Part shown: positions 46,907-56,299 of the stretch, piece after piece | Position numbering within the stretch: position 1 is the first letter of the stretch | Layout of the letters: every line of letters begins with the position of its first letter | Assembly: GCA_963786195.1 (NCBI GenBank) | Contig: CAWAYH010000006.1 | Coordinates: 62,001 to 126,000, forward strand | DNA from: CAWAYH01 sp963786195 | GTDB taxonomy: Bacteria > Acidobacteriota > Vicinamibacteria > Vicinamibacterales > 2-12-FULL-66-21 | DNA: 64,000 nucleotides | Direction: 5' to 3' | Notes under the pieces: generated by a model | What the model saw: the letters and a program-made list of their open reading frames with translations, nothing else | The model's database searches: none | What the model was told of the DNA's origin: nothing | Program-made: the position numbers and the translations under genes

Positions 46907-48308
46907 ATGGGTGGGAGACAGGCTCCCTTGCCGCGGACAGGAGGCGCCCCAGAGCGCGCTGCCATCAGTGTCGAGCAACGGCGCCCGACTGTCAAATGGG
47001 TAACCCGGGAGCAACTCCTGACCGCTGAATCGGCTGCGCTCGAGGAGCCCTTCCGATCCGTCCTCGTCGTCGGCGAGCCTCGCTCGGGAAAGACGAGCTT
47101 CGTGATGCTGCTGGCACGCCGCGCCGCCGCGCGCGGCTGGAACGTGTTCGAAGCCAGCGCGGCAAACCTCATGGCCGGCCAGCAGTACTTCGGTCAGCTG
47201 GAGGAGCGGGTGCAGCGCCTGACCAGAGAGCTGGCGGTCGAAAAACGCGTGCTCTGGTACGTCCCGGACTTCCAGCAGCTCGCCTCGAGCGGGACACACG
47301 TCGGCCAGGCCGCAAGCATTCTCGATCAGGTCTACCCGGCGATGACCTCCGGCCGCATCGTGGTCGTCAGCGAGACGACGACCACGTCGCTGACGACGAT
47401 TCTGCAGCGCCGGCCGGCGCTCAGGAGCGGCCTGGAGCTGGTCAGGCTGCGGGCGCTGAACGACGCCGAGGTCAATCAGCTCGCAGCTGACTTTGCCTCG
47501 CGTGTCTCCAGCGCTTCGGGCATTGCCATCGACTCCGGGGTGCTGGAAACGTCCATGCACCTCGCGCGGCACTACCTCGGTACCACCCAGATGCCGGGCG
47601 CGGCGCTCGACCTCCTGCGGCTCACCTCGCAACGCGTGCTGGCGCACGGACGTGACCGCTTGCGCCGCGAGGACGTGCTCGCAACGCTGTCACAGCTCAC
47701 CGGCATGCCGCAGCTCGTGCTCGACGACCGCGAGCGCGTCGACCTCGCTGCACTCCGGAAGTTCTTTTCCTCACGCGTCATCGGTCAAGACGAGGCGGTC
47801 GAAGTCGTCGTCGATCGGATCGCCATGCTCAAGGCCGGCCTCACCGATCCGGGCAAGCCGATCGGCGTGTTCCTGTTCGCGGGGCCGACGGGAACGGGCA
47901 AGACGGAGCTCGCGAAAACGCTCGCGGAGTTCCTGTCTGTCAAGAGGCGGCGCGTCCTCCCCAGCCGTGGCGATTGTCTCGGGCTTCGGCGCGGCGTGGA
48001 TCCTCGAACGCGAAGTGGGTCTCCACCTGCTCGAGTACGAGAGCACCAACGACGAGTCGGCTCGCGCGGTCGTCCGTGTCACAGTGGTCCCCACCCCCGA
48101 CGTCCTGCCAGACGGCGCGGCGGAAAAACATTCGGCCCTGCTCGCCGAGTTGAACAAGGCGAAGATGGCCGCGACGGTGATTCGACGCTACCGCCTCGGC
48201 TCGTCATCGCTCATCCGCGACGTGGGACGAGGCTGGCGCACCGGCCGTCCCGAGCTCGTCCTCGAAGGTCACTTCGACCTGCTGGCCGATGTGCTGACGA
48301 GCACCTGA
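46907..48308 (+). CDS. Clp-like AAA+ ATPase with release-factor-like C-terminal domain (internal deletion)
   Basis: The first AAA unit has Walker A VVGEPRSGKTSFV but a degenerate Walker B (RVLWYVPDFQQ, no Asp-Glu) and a Clp-like small domain (MPGAALDLLRLTSQRVLAHG). The second starts normally, FFSSRVIGQDEAVEVVVDRI then FLFAGPTGTGKTELAKTLAE, but stops after EFL at about 47937, so its Walker B, sensor and arginine-finger parts are missing. A one-frame-shifted continuation to 48308 reads VAIVSGFGAAWILEREVGLHLLEYE ... VVRVTVVPTPD (shortened) and ends IRRYRLGSSSLIRDVGRGWR, RPELVLEGHFDLLADVL. These match the PCRF domain and C-terminal tail of class I release factor RF2, without GGQ. Divergent from the ankyrin gene. 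The start is uncertain. Confidence 0.75.
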
Positions 48309-48365
48309 CCAATTCGAACTCTCGAGTCGGACGGCCCGTCTAACGACCTGAGTCGAGTCGCACAG

Positions 48366-50792
48366 ATGGACAGCTTCCGGCAGGACGTCCAGTACGGGTT
48401 CAGATCCCTCCTCAGAAACCCCGGCTTCGCAGCCGTTGTCGTGCTGACGCTCGCCCTCGGGGTCGGAGCGAACACCGCTATCTTCAGCGTGCTTCGCGCC
48501 GTCGTGCTGCGCGACCTGCCGTATCACGACGCGGACCGCATCGCGGTGATGTGGACGAGAAACATCCGCCAGAATCTGCCGGACGGCTCCTCGTATCTGA
48601 ACTTCCGCGACTGGAAGGATCAGAGCCGGACGTTCCAGGACATGGCGGCGTACGTGCGGCCGGAGTTCACGCGCGGGACGCTGACGGGCGGACCCGGCGC
48701 CGAACGGATCCACATGGGTCAGGTCGGACCCGGGTTCTTTCAGCTGCTGGGCACGCCGCCGCTGCTCGGCCGCACGTTCGAAGCCGGCGACTTCACGCCG
48801 ACGACACGCACGGTCGTCATCAGCCACAGCCTGTGGCAACAGCGGTTCGGCGCCGATCGCGCGGTGATCGGCCGGAAGATCGAGTTCAGCGGCATGAACG
48901 TCGAGATCATCGGCGTCATGCCGCCGGAGTTCGAACTGCCGACCGCCGACGTTCAGCTCTGGCAGCCCCTCTTCTTCGACAAGCAGTGGCAACAGGAGCC
49001 AAGCCGCGGCTGGGACGCCCTGGTCGTCCTTGGCCGGCTGGCACCCGGCGCGACGATTGCGTCGGCGCGCGCGGAAATGGACACGATTTCCGCCGGGCTG
49101 CGCGAGCGGTATCCGAACACCAACGCAGGCCTCGGCGTGCTGACGGATCCGCTGACGGATCGCGTCATCGGGCAGACCACCGAGCGGTCCTTGTGGCTGC
49201 TGTTCGCCGCGGTGGGGTTCGTGCTGCTGATCGCGTGCGCCAACGTCGCCAACCTCGTGCTCGCGCGCTCGGCCAGACGTCGTCACGAGTTCTCGCTGCG
49301 CACCGCGCTCGGCGCGAGCCGGGTGCGGCTCGTCCGTCAAGCCCTGACCGAGAGCATCGTACTGGCCGCACTCGCTGGAACGGTCGGCTTGTTCCTCGCC
49401 TGGGCCGGGACGATCGGGCTCCGGTACCTGGCGCCCGGTGCGCTCCCGCGCGCCGCAACCATCGACATGGATGCGAGCGTCGTGCTCTTCCTGCTGGCGG
49501 CGTCGCTTGGCAGCGGCGTGATCGCCGGACTGCTCCCGGCGTTGCAGTTGTCCACGACGAAGCCCGCCGAGGTGCTCCGCGAGGACGGTCCGCGGTCGCT
49601 GGGCGGACGCGGCGGTCATCGTCTTCGTCAGGCGCTCGTGGTCGCCGAGATCGCGCTGGCGGTGATCCTGCTGTCGGGCGCCGGTCTGCTCATCCGCAGC
49701 TTCGAGCGCGTTCAGTCGGCCAATCGCGGATTCGATTCCAGCAACGTGCTGCTGCTGCAGGTCGACCTCGGCGATCCGTACGATAACGTCGCCAAGATCG
49801 CGGCGTTCTACAACGAGGCGATTCGCAGGCTTCGCTCGCTGCCCGGCGTGGTCGCCGTCGGCGCCGTCAGCGACTTCTTCATCCATCGTCAGCCCGATTA
49901 TCGGGTTGCGCTCGAAGGTCAGCCGCCGCAGCGGCCGGAGGATCCCGCGCCCCCGCTGACCGAAGACCAGGTCCTGCCCGGCTATTTCGAAGCCATGCGC
50001 ATCCCGCTGCTCCGCGGCAGGCTGTTGCAGGACTCCGACCTCGCGCAGGGCGCCGAGCAGGTCGTCGTGATCAACGAGGAGATGGCCAGGCGCTTCTGGC
50101 CCGGACAGGATCCGGTCGGCCAGCACCTGAAGTACGGGCTGGATCCCGGTAGCAAGAATCCGTGGAAAACCGTCGTCGGCGTGGTGGCGGACATGCGGCG
50201 GCAGCGACTGGACGAGCGCGCGATTCCCTACATGTTCCAGCCCGGTGTCAATCGCCAGATGGACATCGCCGTGCGGACCATGAACGATCCGGATCGATTG
50301 CGGGAAGCGATCCGCGCCGAAATGCGCGCGCTCGATCCGGGCGTCCCGCCCTACGGGATCATCACGGTTGAGCAGCGACTGGGTCGCACGGTCGCCCTGC
50401 GAAAACTGCAGACGATGCTGCTGGTCGCGCTCGCGGGTGTCGCGTTGATCCTCGCGATGATCGGGGCGTATGGCGTCATCCACCAGTCGGTCGCGGCACG
50501 GACGCAGGAGATCGGCATTCGGATGGCGCTTGGCGCGAACGCGGCCGCGGTCCTGAAAATGGTTCTCGCGAGCGGCATGACGCCAGCCGTGGTCGGGCTG
50601 GTGCTGGGGCTGCTGGGATCGTTCGTCCTGAGCAGGACGATCGCGACGTTTCTCTACGAGACCAGCGCGCTCGATCCCGCCATCTACGCGGTCGTCACGG
50701 TGACGCTACTCGCCGTCACGACGCTCGCGTGCCTGGCGCCAGCCAGGCGCGCGGCGAAATTCGACCCCATGGTGACCCTGCGTCACGGTTGA
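48366..50792 (+). CDS. ADOP-type ABC transporter permease (intact, no prefix)
   Basis: An intact 808-residue permease starting MDSFRQDVQYGFRSLLRNPG. Key parts: VVVLTLALGVGANTAIFSVL, the YLNFRDWKDQSRTFQDMAAY periplasmic part, ISHSLWQQRFGADRAVIGRK, LLIACANVANLVLARSARRR, LRTALGASRVRLVRQALTES, second-unit VVAEIALAVILLSGAGLLIR, IGAYGVIHQSVAARTQEIGI and a C-terminal PARRAAKFDPMVTLRHG. It begins 57 bases after the AAA+ gene and converges with another ADOP gene; the 225 bases between them are a GGATTGC-type repeat array. No PadR or ATPase gene is adjacent. Confidence 0.92.
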   Translation: MDSFRQDVQYGFRSLLRNPGFAAVVVLTLALGVGANTAIFSVLRAVVLRDLPYHDADRIAVMWTRNIRQNLPDGSSYLNFRDWKDQSRTFQDMAAYVRPEFTRGTLTGGPGAERIHMGQVGPGFFQLLGTPPLLGRTFEAGDFTPTTRTVVISHSLWQQRFGADRAVIGRKIEFSGMNVEIIGVMPPEFELPTADVQLWQPLFFDKQWQQEPSRGWDALVVLGRLAPGATIASARAEMDTISAGLRERYPNTNAGLGVLTDPLTDRVIGQTTERSLWLLFAAVGFVLLIACANVANLVLARSARRRHEFSLRTALGASRVRLVRQALTESIVLAALAGTVGLFLAWAGTIGLRYLAPGALPRAATIDMDASVVLFLLAASLGSGVIAGLLPALQLSTTKPAEVLREDGPRSLGGRGGHRLRQALVVAEIALAVILLSGAGLLIRSFERVQSANRGFDSSNVLLLQVDLGDPYDNVAKIAAFYNEAIRRLRSLPGVVAVGAVSDFFIHRQPDYRVALEGQPPQRPEDPAPPLTEDQVLPGYFEAMRIPLLRGRLLQDSDLAQGAEQVVVINEEMARRFWPGQDPVGQHLKYGLDPGSKNPWKTVVGVVADMRRQRLDERAIPYMFQPGVNRQMDIAVRTMNDPDRLREAIRAEMRALDPGVPPYGIITVEQRLGRTVALRKLQTMLLVALAGVALILAMIGAYGVIHQSVAARTQEIGIRMALGANAAAVLKMVLASGMTPAVVGLVLGLLGSFVLSRTIATFLYETSALDPAIYAVVTVTLLAVTTLACLAPARRAAKFDPMVTLRHG

Positions 50793-51017
50793 CATTGCCG
50801 ATTGGGGATTGCGGACTGCCGATTCCCATTGCGGATTGCGGATTGCGGATTGATTGGCGATTGGGGATTGATTGCGGACTGGTTGCGGATTGCGGATTGG
50901 TCGCGGATTGCGATTCGGCTAATCGACAATCCGCAATCAATCCCCAATCCACAATCAACCCGCAATCACCAATCCGCAATGGGAATCGGCAATCCGCAGT
51001 CTGCAATCCGCAATCGG
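50793..51017. repeat. GCGGATTG repeat array arranged as a large inverted repeat
   Basis: The left half repeats GCGGATT(G/GG) units (e.g. TTGCGGATTGCGGATTG) and the right half carries the complement (CAATCCGCAATC), so the whole can fold back on itself. It fills the gap between two convergent permease genes. A closely similar array lies at 53443-53662, on the other side of the second permease. Confidence 0.8.
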
Positions 51018-53420
51018 TTATTCGGAACGGAGGGCGACCAGTGGGTCGACGCGCGCTGCACGGCGCGCGGGGAGCCAGCACGCCACGAAGCCTACCACGC
51101 CGAGAATCGTGGCCGCCCCAACGAACACGAGCGGATCGCGGGCTTGGACCTCGAAGAGGAAGCTCTGGACGGTCCGCGCGAGGTACCACGCGCCGGCCAG
51201 GCCCACCACCAGGCCTAGCCCGATCGATAGCGCGCCCTGCTTGACGATCAAGCCGGACACATCAGCCGCGGTCGCGCCAAGCGCGACGCGGACGCCGATC
51301 TCGTGCGTGCGCAGCCGGACGATGTACGCCATGACACCGTAGACGCCCGTCGCGGCGATGGCGAGCGCGAGGACGCCGAAGATCGTCATCAGGAGCATGT
51401 TGAAGCGCCGTGAAGCGGACTGTCGCCACGCGCTCGTCTCCAGCGATTCGATAGTGTCGATCGGACGGCCCGGCACCATCTCGAAAAGGCACGACTTCAC
51501 GGCGGCAATCACGGGAGCCTGTTCACCCGCGATTCGAATCGTGAGCGTCCCGCTTGAAAAGGCGTCCGCCTGCGCGAACGGAATGAACAGCTCGGGGACC
51601 GGGGGCACGGCCGGGCCGCGATGGCGCATGTCGTTAGCGACGCCGACGATTTCGTACGTGGCCTTGTTGAACACGAGCCGTTGGCCGACTGGATCGGTCC
51701 CGCCGAAAAACCGTCGGGCGGTGGCCTCGTTGACCACGCCAACCAGCGTCGATGAGGAGGTATCCGTGTCTTCGAGGTGACGTCCCTTGAGGATGCGGAC
51801 ACCGAGCAGCGGCAGGTACTCGGGCGTGACCGTGCGGACGATGATGCTCTCCCGCTCGGCAGTGACCGCCTGCCCCTCGACGCGGAAGGGCATCGACATG
51901 TAGCCGCCGCCGAAGGCGCGTGAGTTCTGGCTCATCGCTGCGCCGGTGACGCCTGGCACGGCCGAAACGCGACGGACGACTTCGGCGGCGAACCCTGCGC
52001 GCCCTGAGGGCGCGATCGAATCCGGAATATCGATCGACATCGCGACGACGTTCTTCGTGTCGAATCCCGGATCGAGCAGCAGCAGCCTGGTCATGCTCGC
52101 AATGAACAAACCGGCGCCCACGAGCAGGATGAGGGCTCCAGCGACCTCGGCGAACGCGAGGCCCCGTCCGAGTCGCATCCGCCCACGGCCAATCGTCGCG
52201 CCGCGGGCTCCGTCTTTCATGCCTTCGGCCACGTCGAGTCGTGCGGCTCTCCATGCGGGAAGCACACCACAGACGATGGCCGTCAGCGAGGCGGCGAGCG
52301 TGGCACACGCCACGGCCCTGAGATCGAGCGCGATCGTCGCCCACCGCGGGATCGACGTCGGGACGGCGGCACGGAGGAGTACGACACCCCACCACGCGAG
52401 CACGAGCCCGGCGGCGGCGCCGAGTATTGAAATGACGACGCTCTCCGCCAGCATTTGACGCGCCAGCCGCCAGGGGCCCGCGCCGAGTGCCGATCGGACC
52501 GTCAGCTCGCGCACGCGGTCCGCGCCATGCACGAGAAAGAGATTGGCGACGTTGGCGCAGGCGATCAGCAGGACGAACGCTACGGCGCCGAGCAACATGA
52601 GCATCCACTGCCGAGACTCGCCGGTGAGGTCCTCGTGCATCGACGTCAACACGACCGCCCGGTTCTGATTGCGGGCGTGACGCCGATCGGCGAACGAGGC
52701 CTCGAGCGCCGTCATCTGCGCAGCCGCCTCCTCCAACGACACGCCTGGCTTGAGCCGTGCCGCGCACGACAGGAATCCGCTCTGGATCACGCCATAGGTA
52801 CGGTCCTCCTCGCTGAACGCCAGTGGAACGAACACGTCGCTGGAGGTCGACCTGCCCGCCGGGTACCGGAAGTCAGCGGCCAGCACGCCGACGATCTCGT
52901 AGTTTCCCTTGTCGGTCTGGAGAAACTTGCCGACAACGTCGCTGGCCCCGCCGAAGCGTCGCTGCCAGAAGCCATGACCGAGCACGACGACACGGTGGCT
53001 TCCTGGAGACTCGGCCTCGCGTCCGAAGACACGTCCGATGATCGGTTGTGCTCCGTACATCGCAAAGAAGTCGGCCGTGACCGTCGTTGGCCGAATCTCT
53101 TCGGGCTCGCCATCGCCCGCAATGACGAACGCGCCGCCCATCACCGCCGCGAGGCTCTCGAATACCTGCTGCCGCTCGCGCCAGTCGAGAAACGCGCGTG
53201 GTGGCGCGCCCGTCGTGCGCCGCCCATCGGAGTTGAAGTACGACAGGACGACGAGGCGATCGGGATCCGGATAGGGCAACGGCCGCAACACCGCCGCGTC
53301 CACGACCGAGAAGATTGCCGTCGTGGCGCCGATGCCCAGTGCAAGCGTCGCGATGGCAGTCAGCGCAAACCCGCGAGCGCGGGTCAGCAAGCGCCACGAG
53401 TTCTGCAGGTCACGAAACAT
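51018..53420 (-). CDS. ADOP-type ABC transporter permease (intact, no prefix)
   Basis: An intact 800-residue permease starting MFRDLQNSWRLLTRARGFA. It shows ATLALGIGATTAIFSVVDAA, LRPLPYPDPDRLVVLSYF, VVLGHGFWQRRFGGASDVVG, LLIACANVANLFLVHGADRV, LTVRSALGAGPWRLARQMLA, second-unit FAEVAGALILLVGAGLFIAS, ATGVYGVMAYIVRLRTHEIG and C-terminal PARRAARVDPLVALRSE. It is flanked on both sides by GCGGATTG arrays, the only gene in the window with this arrangement. Neither PadR nor ATPase is adjacent. It resembles the permease at 48366 only at the family level. Confidence 0.92.
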   Translation of the reverse strand: MFRDLQNSWRLLTRARGFALTAIATLALGIGATTAIFSVVDAAVLRPLPYPDPDRLVVLSYFNSDGRRTTGAPPRAFLDWRERQQVFESLAAVMGGAFVIAGDGEPEEIRPTTVTADFFAMYGAQPIIGRVFGREAESPGSHRVVVLGHGFWQRRFGGASDVVGKFLQTDKGNYEIVGVLAADFRYPAGRSTSSDVFVPLAFSEEDRTYGVIQSGFLSCAARLKPGVSLEEAAAQMTALEASFADRRHARNQNRAVVLTSMHEDLTGESRQWMLMLLGAVAFVLLIACANVANLFLVHGADRVRELTVRSALGAGPWRLARQMLAESVVISILGAAAGLVLAWWGVVLLRAAVPTSIPRWATIALDLRAVACATLAASLTAIVCGVLPAWRAARLDVAEGMKDGARGATIGRGRMRLGRGLAFAEVAGALILLVGAGLFIASMTRLLLLDPGFDTKNVVAMSIDIPDSIAPSGRAGFAAEVVRRVSAVPGVTGAAMSQNSRAFGGGYMSMPFRVEGQAVTAERESIIVRTVTPEYLPLLGVRILKGRHLEDTDTSSSTLVGVVNEATARRFFGGTDPVGQRLVFNKATYEIVGVANDMRHRGPAVPPVPELFIPFAQADAFSSGTLTIRIAGEQAPVIAAVKSCLFEMVPGRPIDTIESLETSAWRQSASRRFNMLLMTIFGVLALAIAATGVYGVMAYIVRLRTHEIGVRVALGATAADVSGLIVKQGALSIGLGLVVGLAGAWYLARTVQSFLFEVQARDPLVFVGAATILGVVGFVACWLPARRAARVDPLVALRSE

Positions 53421-53442
53421 GGCCCCTTCCTTTCGCTACGCG

Positions 53443-53662
53443 CTGCCGATTGCGGATTGCGGATTGCGGATTGCGGATTGGGGATTGCCGATTCACATTG
53501 TTGATTGTGGATTGCGGATTGATTGCGGATTGCGGATTGATTGTGGATTGGGGATTAGACGAATCGCAATCAGTAATCGGCAAATAATTCGCAATCGTCA
53601 ATCAATCCGCAAGCCGCAATCCGCAATGGAAATCGGCAGTCCGCAGTCCGCAATCGGCAATG
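53443..53662. repeat. GCGGATTG repeat array arranged as a large inverted repeat
   Basis: Same unit and same left-forward, right-reverse order as the array at 50793-51017. It fills the gap between the permease start (53420) and the end of the DUF169 gene (53668), so it covers the region where a permease promoter would be expected. Confidence 0.8.
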
Positions 53663-53667
53663 TCGTT

Positions 53668-54384
53668 TCACGCCGTGGCCAGCGTCCTCCGCCGTTCACT
53701 GTGGTAATACTCGAGCGCCTCGTTGGCCGCGGCGATGACGCCGAGCTCGCGGACGACATCTGCGAGCCGGTTGCCTGGAATCATCACATACAGCTCGTCG
53801 TCGCTCAGGCCGGTGTACACGCGATTGCCGATGCACCCGGTGCTCATGACCGAGCCGTGAGCCTTCGCGGCCGGCAGTGCCATGCAGGTCGGGCGGCCCA
53901 GCAGCGGCAGTTGCGACGCGGCGCCCGCGCGCGCGGCCGCCTCCTGCATCCGCATGAGCGGTCCCGGGCGTCCGGCAACGATGACCACGTCGGGGTCGAC
54001 TGGCGTTTTCGCAAGCGGCGCGTAGCAGGTCACGGCGGGAGGGCCGGGCAACCGGGGAATCGACGGGACTTCCTCCATGCGGACGTAGCCGATCTTCGCC
54101 ATGAGCCCCAGCGCTTGTTCCAGTTCGGACGCGCGTTCCGGGGGAAGATCGATGGCATGCGTGTACGCGCCGACCGGGCAATTCAGATGATCGGCCGGAA
54201 CGGTGTAGAAGCTCTTCCCCTCCGCGGCAAGCCTCCAGAAGCTGCATCCCGACGGCACGGTGCCCGAGAATTTTTCCACCCCGGGGGGCGGCGAATCGAG
54301 GTACGTCACGGCGATCAGTCGCAGCGGTCCAAGAGTTGAGAGAATAGTGCCCTGAAGCGTTGAGTAGTCGCTGGTCATACACAC
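53668..54384 (-). CDS. DUF169-family protein
   Basis: An intact 238-residue protein (start ATG 54384, or ATG 54378 for MTSDY). Family marks are LIAVTYLDSPPPGVEKF, PSGCSFWRLAAEGKSFYTVP, NCPVGAYTHAIDLP near residue 70, and STGCIGNRVYTGLSDDELYVMIPG near residue 190. Conserved cysteines in SGCSF, NCPVG and TGCIGN suggest metal or cofactor binding. DUF169 proteins are found in many anaerobes and environmental bacteria; their role is not known to me. It is divergent from the phosphoglucomutase gene. Confidence 0.88.
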   Translation of the reverse strand: MCMTSDYSTLQGTILSTLGPLRLIAVTYLDSPPPGVEKFSGTVPSGCSFWRLAAEGKSFYTVPADHLNCPVGAYTHAIDLPPERASELEQALGLMAKIGYVRMEEVPSIPRLPGPPAVTCYAPLAKTPVDPDVVIVAGRPGPLMRMQEAAARAGAASQLPLLGRPTCMALPAAKAHGSVMSTGCIGNRVYTGLSDDELYVMIPGNRLADVVRELGVIAAANEALEYYHSERRRTLATA

Positions 54385-54444
54385 TACTGTGCCCCAAGAC
54401 TCTCGGCCAGCTCAACCCTGGTTTTCGGGCCGAAGTGAGGAACC

Positions 54445-56073
54445 ATGGAGAAGAAGCTGATCGACGTCCGCGGTCTGCAGCGCGAGTTTCTCGAACGCGT
54501 GCCCGATACGAGAGATCCGCGCCAGCGAATCAGCTTCGGGACGAGCGGGCACCGGGGCACTCCACTCGACGGCAGCTTGACCGCCGCGCATATCGCGGCG
54601 ATCACGCAGGCGATCTGCGACTACCGCAAGGCTCACGCGATCGCTGGACCGCTCTTCGTGGGCAAGGACACGCACGCCGTGTCGCCGTTGTCCGAGGACG
54701 TCGCGCTCGAGGTCCTTACCGCGAACGACGTCGATGTCGTCGTGCAGGCAGACAATGGCTTCACGCCGACGCCGGTCGTTTCCCACGCCATCCTCACGTG
54801 GAATCGCGACCACTCCGGGGCACGCGCCGATGGCATCGTCGTCACGCCTTCACACAACCCGCCGGAGGACGGTGGCTTCAAATACAACCCGCCACATGGT
54901 GGTCCTGCGGACACCGACGTCACCCAGTGGATCGAGCGTCGTGCGAACGATCTGCTCGAGGCGCACAACGCAGGCGTTCGGCGGCGGGCGATTGCTTCGC
55001 GATCGGACGACTCGACGATCCGCCAGTCGGATCTCATCCTCCCGTATGTCGACGATCTGACGCGCGTCATCGACATCGACGTCATCCGGAACTCCGGCGT
55101 CAGGATCGGTGTGGACCCGCTTGGGGGCGCGTCACTCGCCTGCTGGCAGGCGATCCAGTCACGCCACCGTCTCGACATCACCATCACGAACACGATCATC
55201 GATCCGACGTTCGGGTTCATGCCGCTCGACTACGACGGCCGGATTCGGATGGACTGCTCGAGTCCCGATGCGATGGCCGGACTCGTTGCGCTCAAGGATC
55301 GGTTCGACGTCGCGATTGGCAACGATCCCGATGCGGATCGTCACGGCATCGTGACGTCAACGGGACTGATGAACCCCAATCACTTCCTCGCCGTATCGAT
55401 CCATTACCTGCTCGCGCACCGGCCAGACTGGCCGACGACCGCGGCCATCGGCAAGACCGTCGTCAGCAGCAGCCTCATCGACAGGGTCACTCGAAGCGCC
55501 GGCCGTCAGCTGTCGGAAGTGCCGGTTGGCTTCAAGTGGTTCGCGCAGCCATTGTTCGATGGACGTATCTGCTTCGGCGGCGAGGAAAGCGCCGGGGCCT
55601 CGTTCCTGCGAACGGACGGAACGGTCTGGACGACGGACAAGGACGGCATCATCATGGGCCTGCTGGCGGCGGAGATTACGGCACGCAGCGGGCGGGCGCC
55701 GGACAAGCACTTTCAGGAGCTGACGGCAGAATTCGGGAGGCCGTACTACATCCGGATCGACAGGCCCGCGACACCCGAGCAGAAGGAAGGCTTTCGCCGT
55801 CTCTCGGCGGAGAGCGTGGCCGCGACGGAGCTTGCGGGCGATCCCATCATCGGCAAACTGACCCGGGCGCCGGGAAACGACGAACCAATCGGCGGCCTGA
55901 AAGTGATGACGGCGAGCGGCTGGTTCGCGGCCCGCCCGTCGGGGACCGAGCACGTCTACAAGATCTACGCGGAGAGCTTCAAGAGTGCCGCGCACCTGGA
56001 CGCGATCGTGACCGAGGCCCAGCTGATCGTGGACGCCGCGCTCGGGCGACCCCTGGTAGCGCCCGACAGTTGA
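54445..56073 (+). CDS. pgm: phosphoglucomutase (alpha-D-glucose phosphate-specific)
   Basis: An intact 542-residue enzyme interconverting glucose 1-phosphate and glucose 6-phosphate in the cytoplasm. Visible motifs: substrate contact FGTSGHRGTP near residue 32, phosphoserine loop VVTPSHNPPEDGG near residue 134, metal loop GNDPDADRHG near residue 294, sugar-binding GGEESAGASF near residue 378 and phosphate-binding ARPSGTEHVYKIYAES near residue 498. The length fits the family. It supplies precursors for glycogen, trehalose and cell-surface glycans. GAGGAACC precedes the start by a few bases. It may lead an operon with the small gene and ATPase that follow. Confidence 0.95.
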   Translation: MEKKLIDVRGLQREFLERVPDTRDPRQRISFGTSGHRGTPLDGSLTAAHIAAITQAICDYRKAHAIAGPLFVGKDTHAVSPLSEDVALEVLTANDVDVVVQADNGFTPTPVVSHAILTWNRDHSGARADGIVVTPSHNPPEDGGFKYNPPHGGPADTDVTQWIERRANDLLEAHNAGVRRRAIASRSDDSTIRQSDLILPYVDDLTRVIDIDVIRNSGVRIGVDPLGGASLACWQAIQSRHRLDITITNTIIDPTFGFMPLDYDGRIRMDCSSPDAMAGLVALKDRFDVAIGNDPDADRHGIVTSTGLMNPNHFLAVSIHYLLAHRPDWPTTAAIGKTVVSSSLIDRVTRSAGRQLSEVPVGFKWFAQPLFDGRICFGGEESAGASFLRTDGTVWTTDKDGIIMGLLAAEITARSGRAPDKHFQELTAEFGRPYYIRIDRPATPEQKEGFRRLSAESVAATELAGDPIIGKLTRAPGNDEPIGGLKVMTASGWFAARPSGTEHVYKIYAESFKSAAHLDAIVTEAQLIVDAALGRPLVAPDS

Positions 56074-56137
56074 CGCTCGGCGAGTCTTCTACGTACCCTT
56101 CTTGAGTCACTGTCGTCCCCAGGCGAGGGTCATTCCA

Positions 56138-56299
56138 ATGCACCGTCCGAGCGCTCAGGAGTTCCTGCAGACGCTCCTCGAGACGCTCGAGGATCTGCCG
56201 CCGGATTTCGCTCGACGCTTTGCCGAGATCCTGAAGCAGGAGGGCGGGGATCGATCGCAGGCGATCCGAAAGCTGTTCGAGGATGTCGCCGGTGAGTGA
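56138..56299 (+). CDS. small helical protein coupled to the SMC-like ATPase
   Basis: A 53-residue product from ATG 56138, MHRPSAQEFLQTLLETLEDL, then PPDFARRFAEILKQ and SQAIRKLFEDVAGE. It is predicted to be helical and acidic with regular hydrophobic spacing. The gene overlaps the following ATPase by 17 bases, implying translational coupling and a shared function, possibly as a subunit. I know no family for it. A longer frame from 56102 lacks a good ribosome-binding site. Confidence 0.6.
   Translation: MHRPSAQEFLQTLLETLEDLPPDFARRFAEILKQEGGDRSQAIRKLFEDVAGE

Noticed and set aside
50793..51017. Short regularly spaced repeats that could be mistaken for a CRISPR array
   Set aside because: Units are 7-12 bases, imperfect, inverted in the second half and without unique spacers; no cas genes are near.
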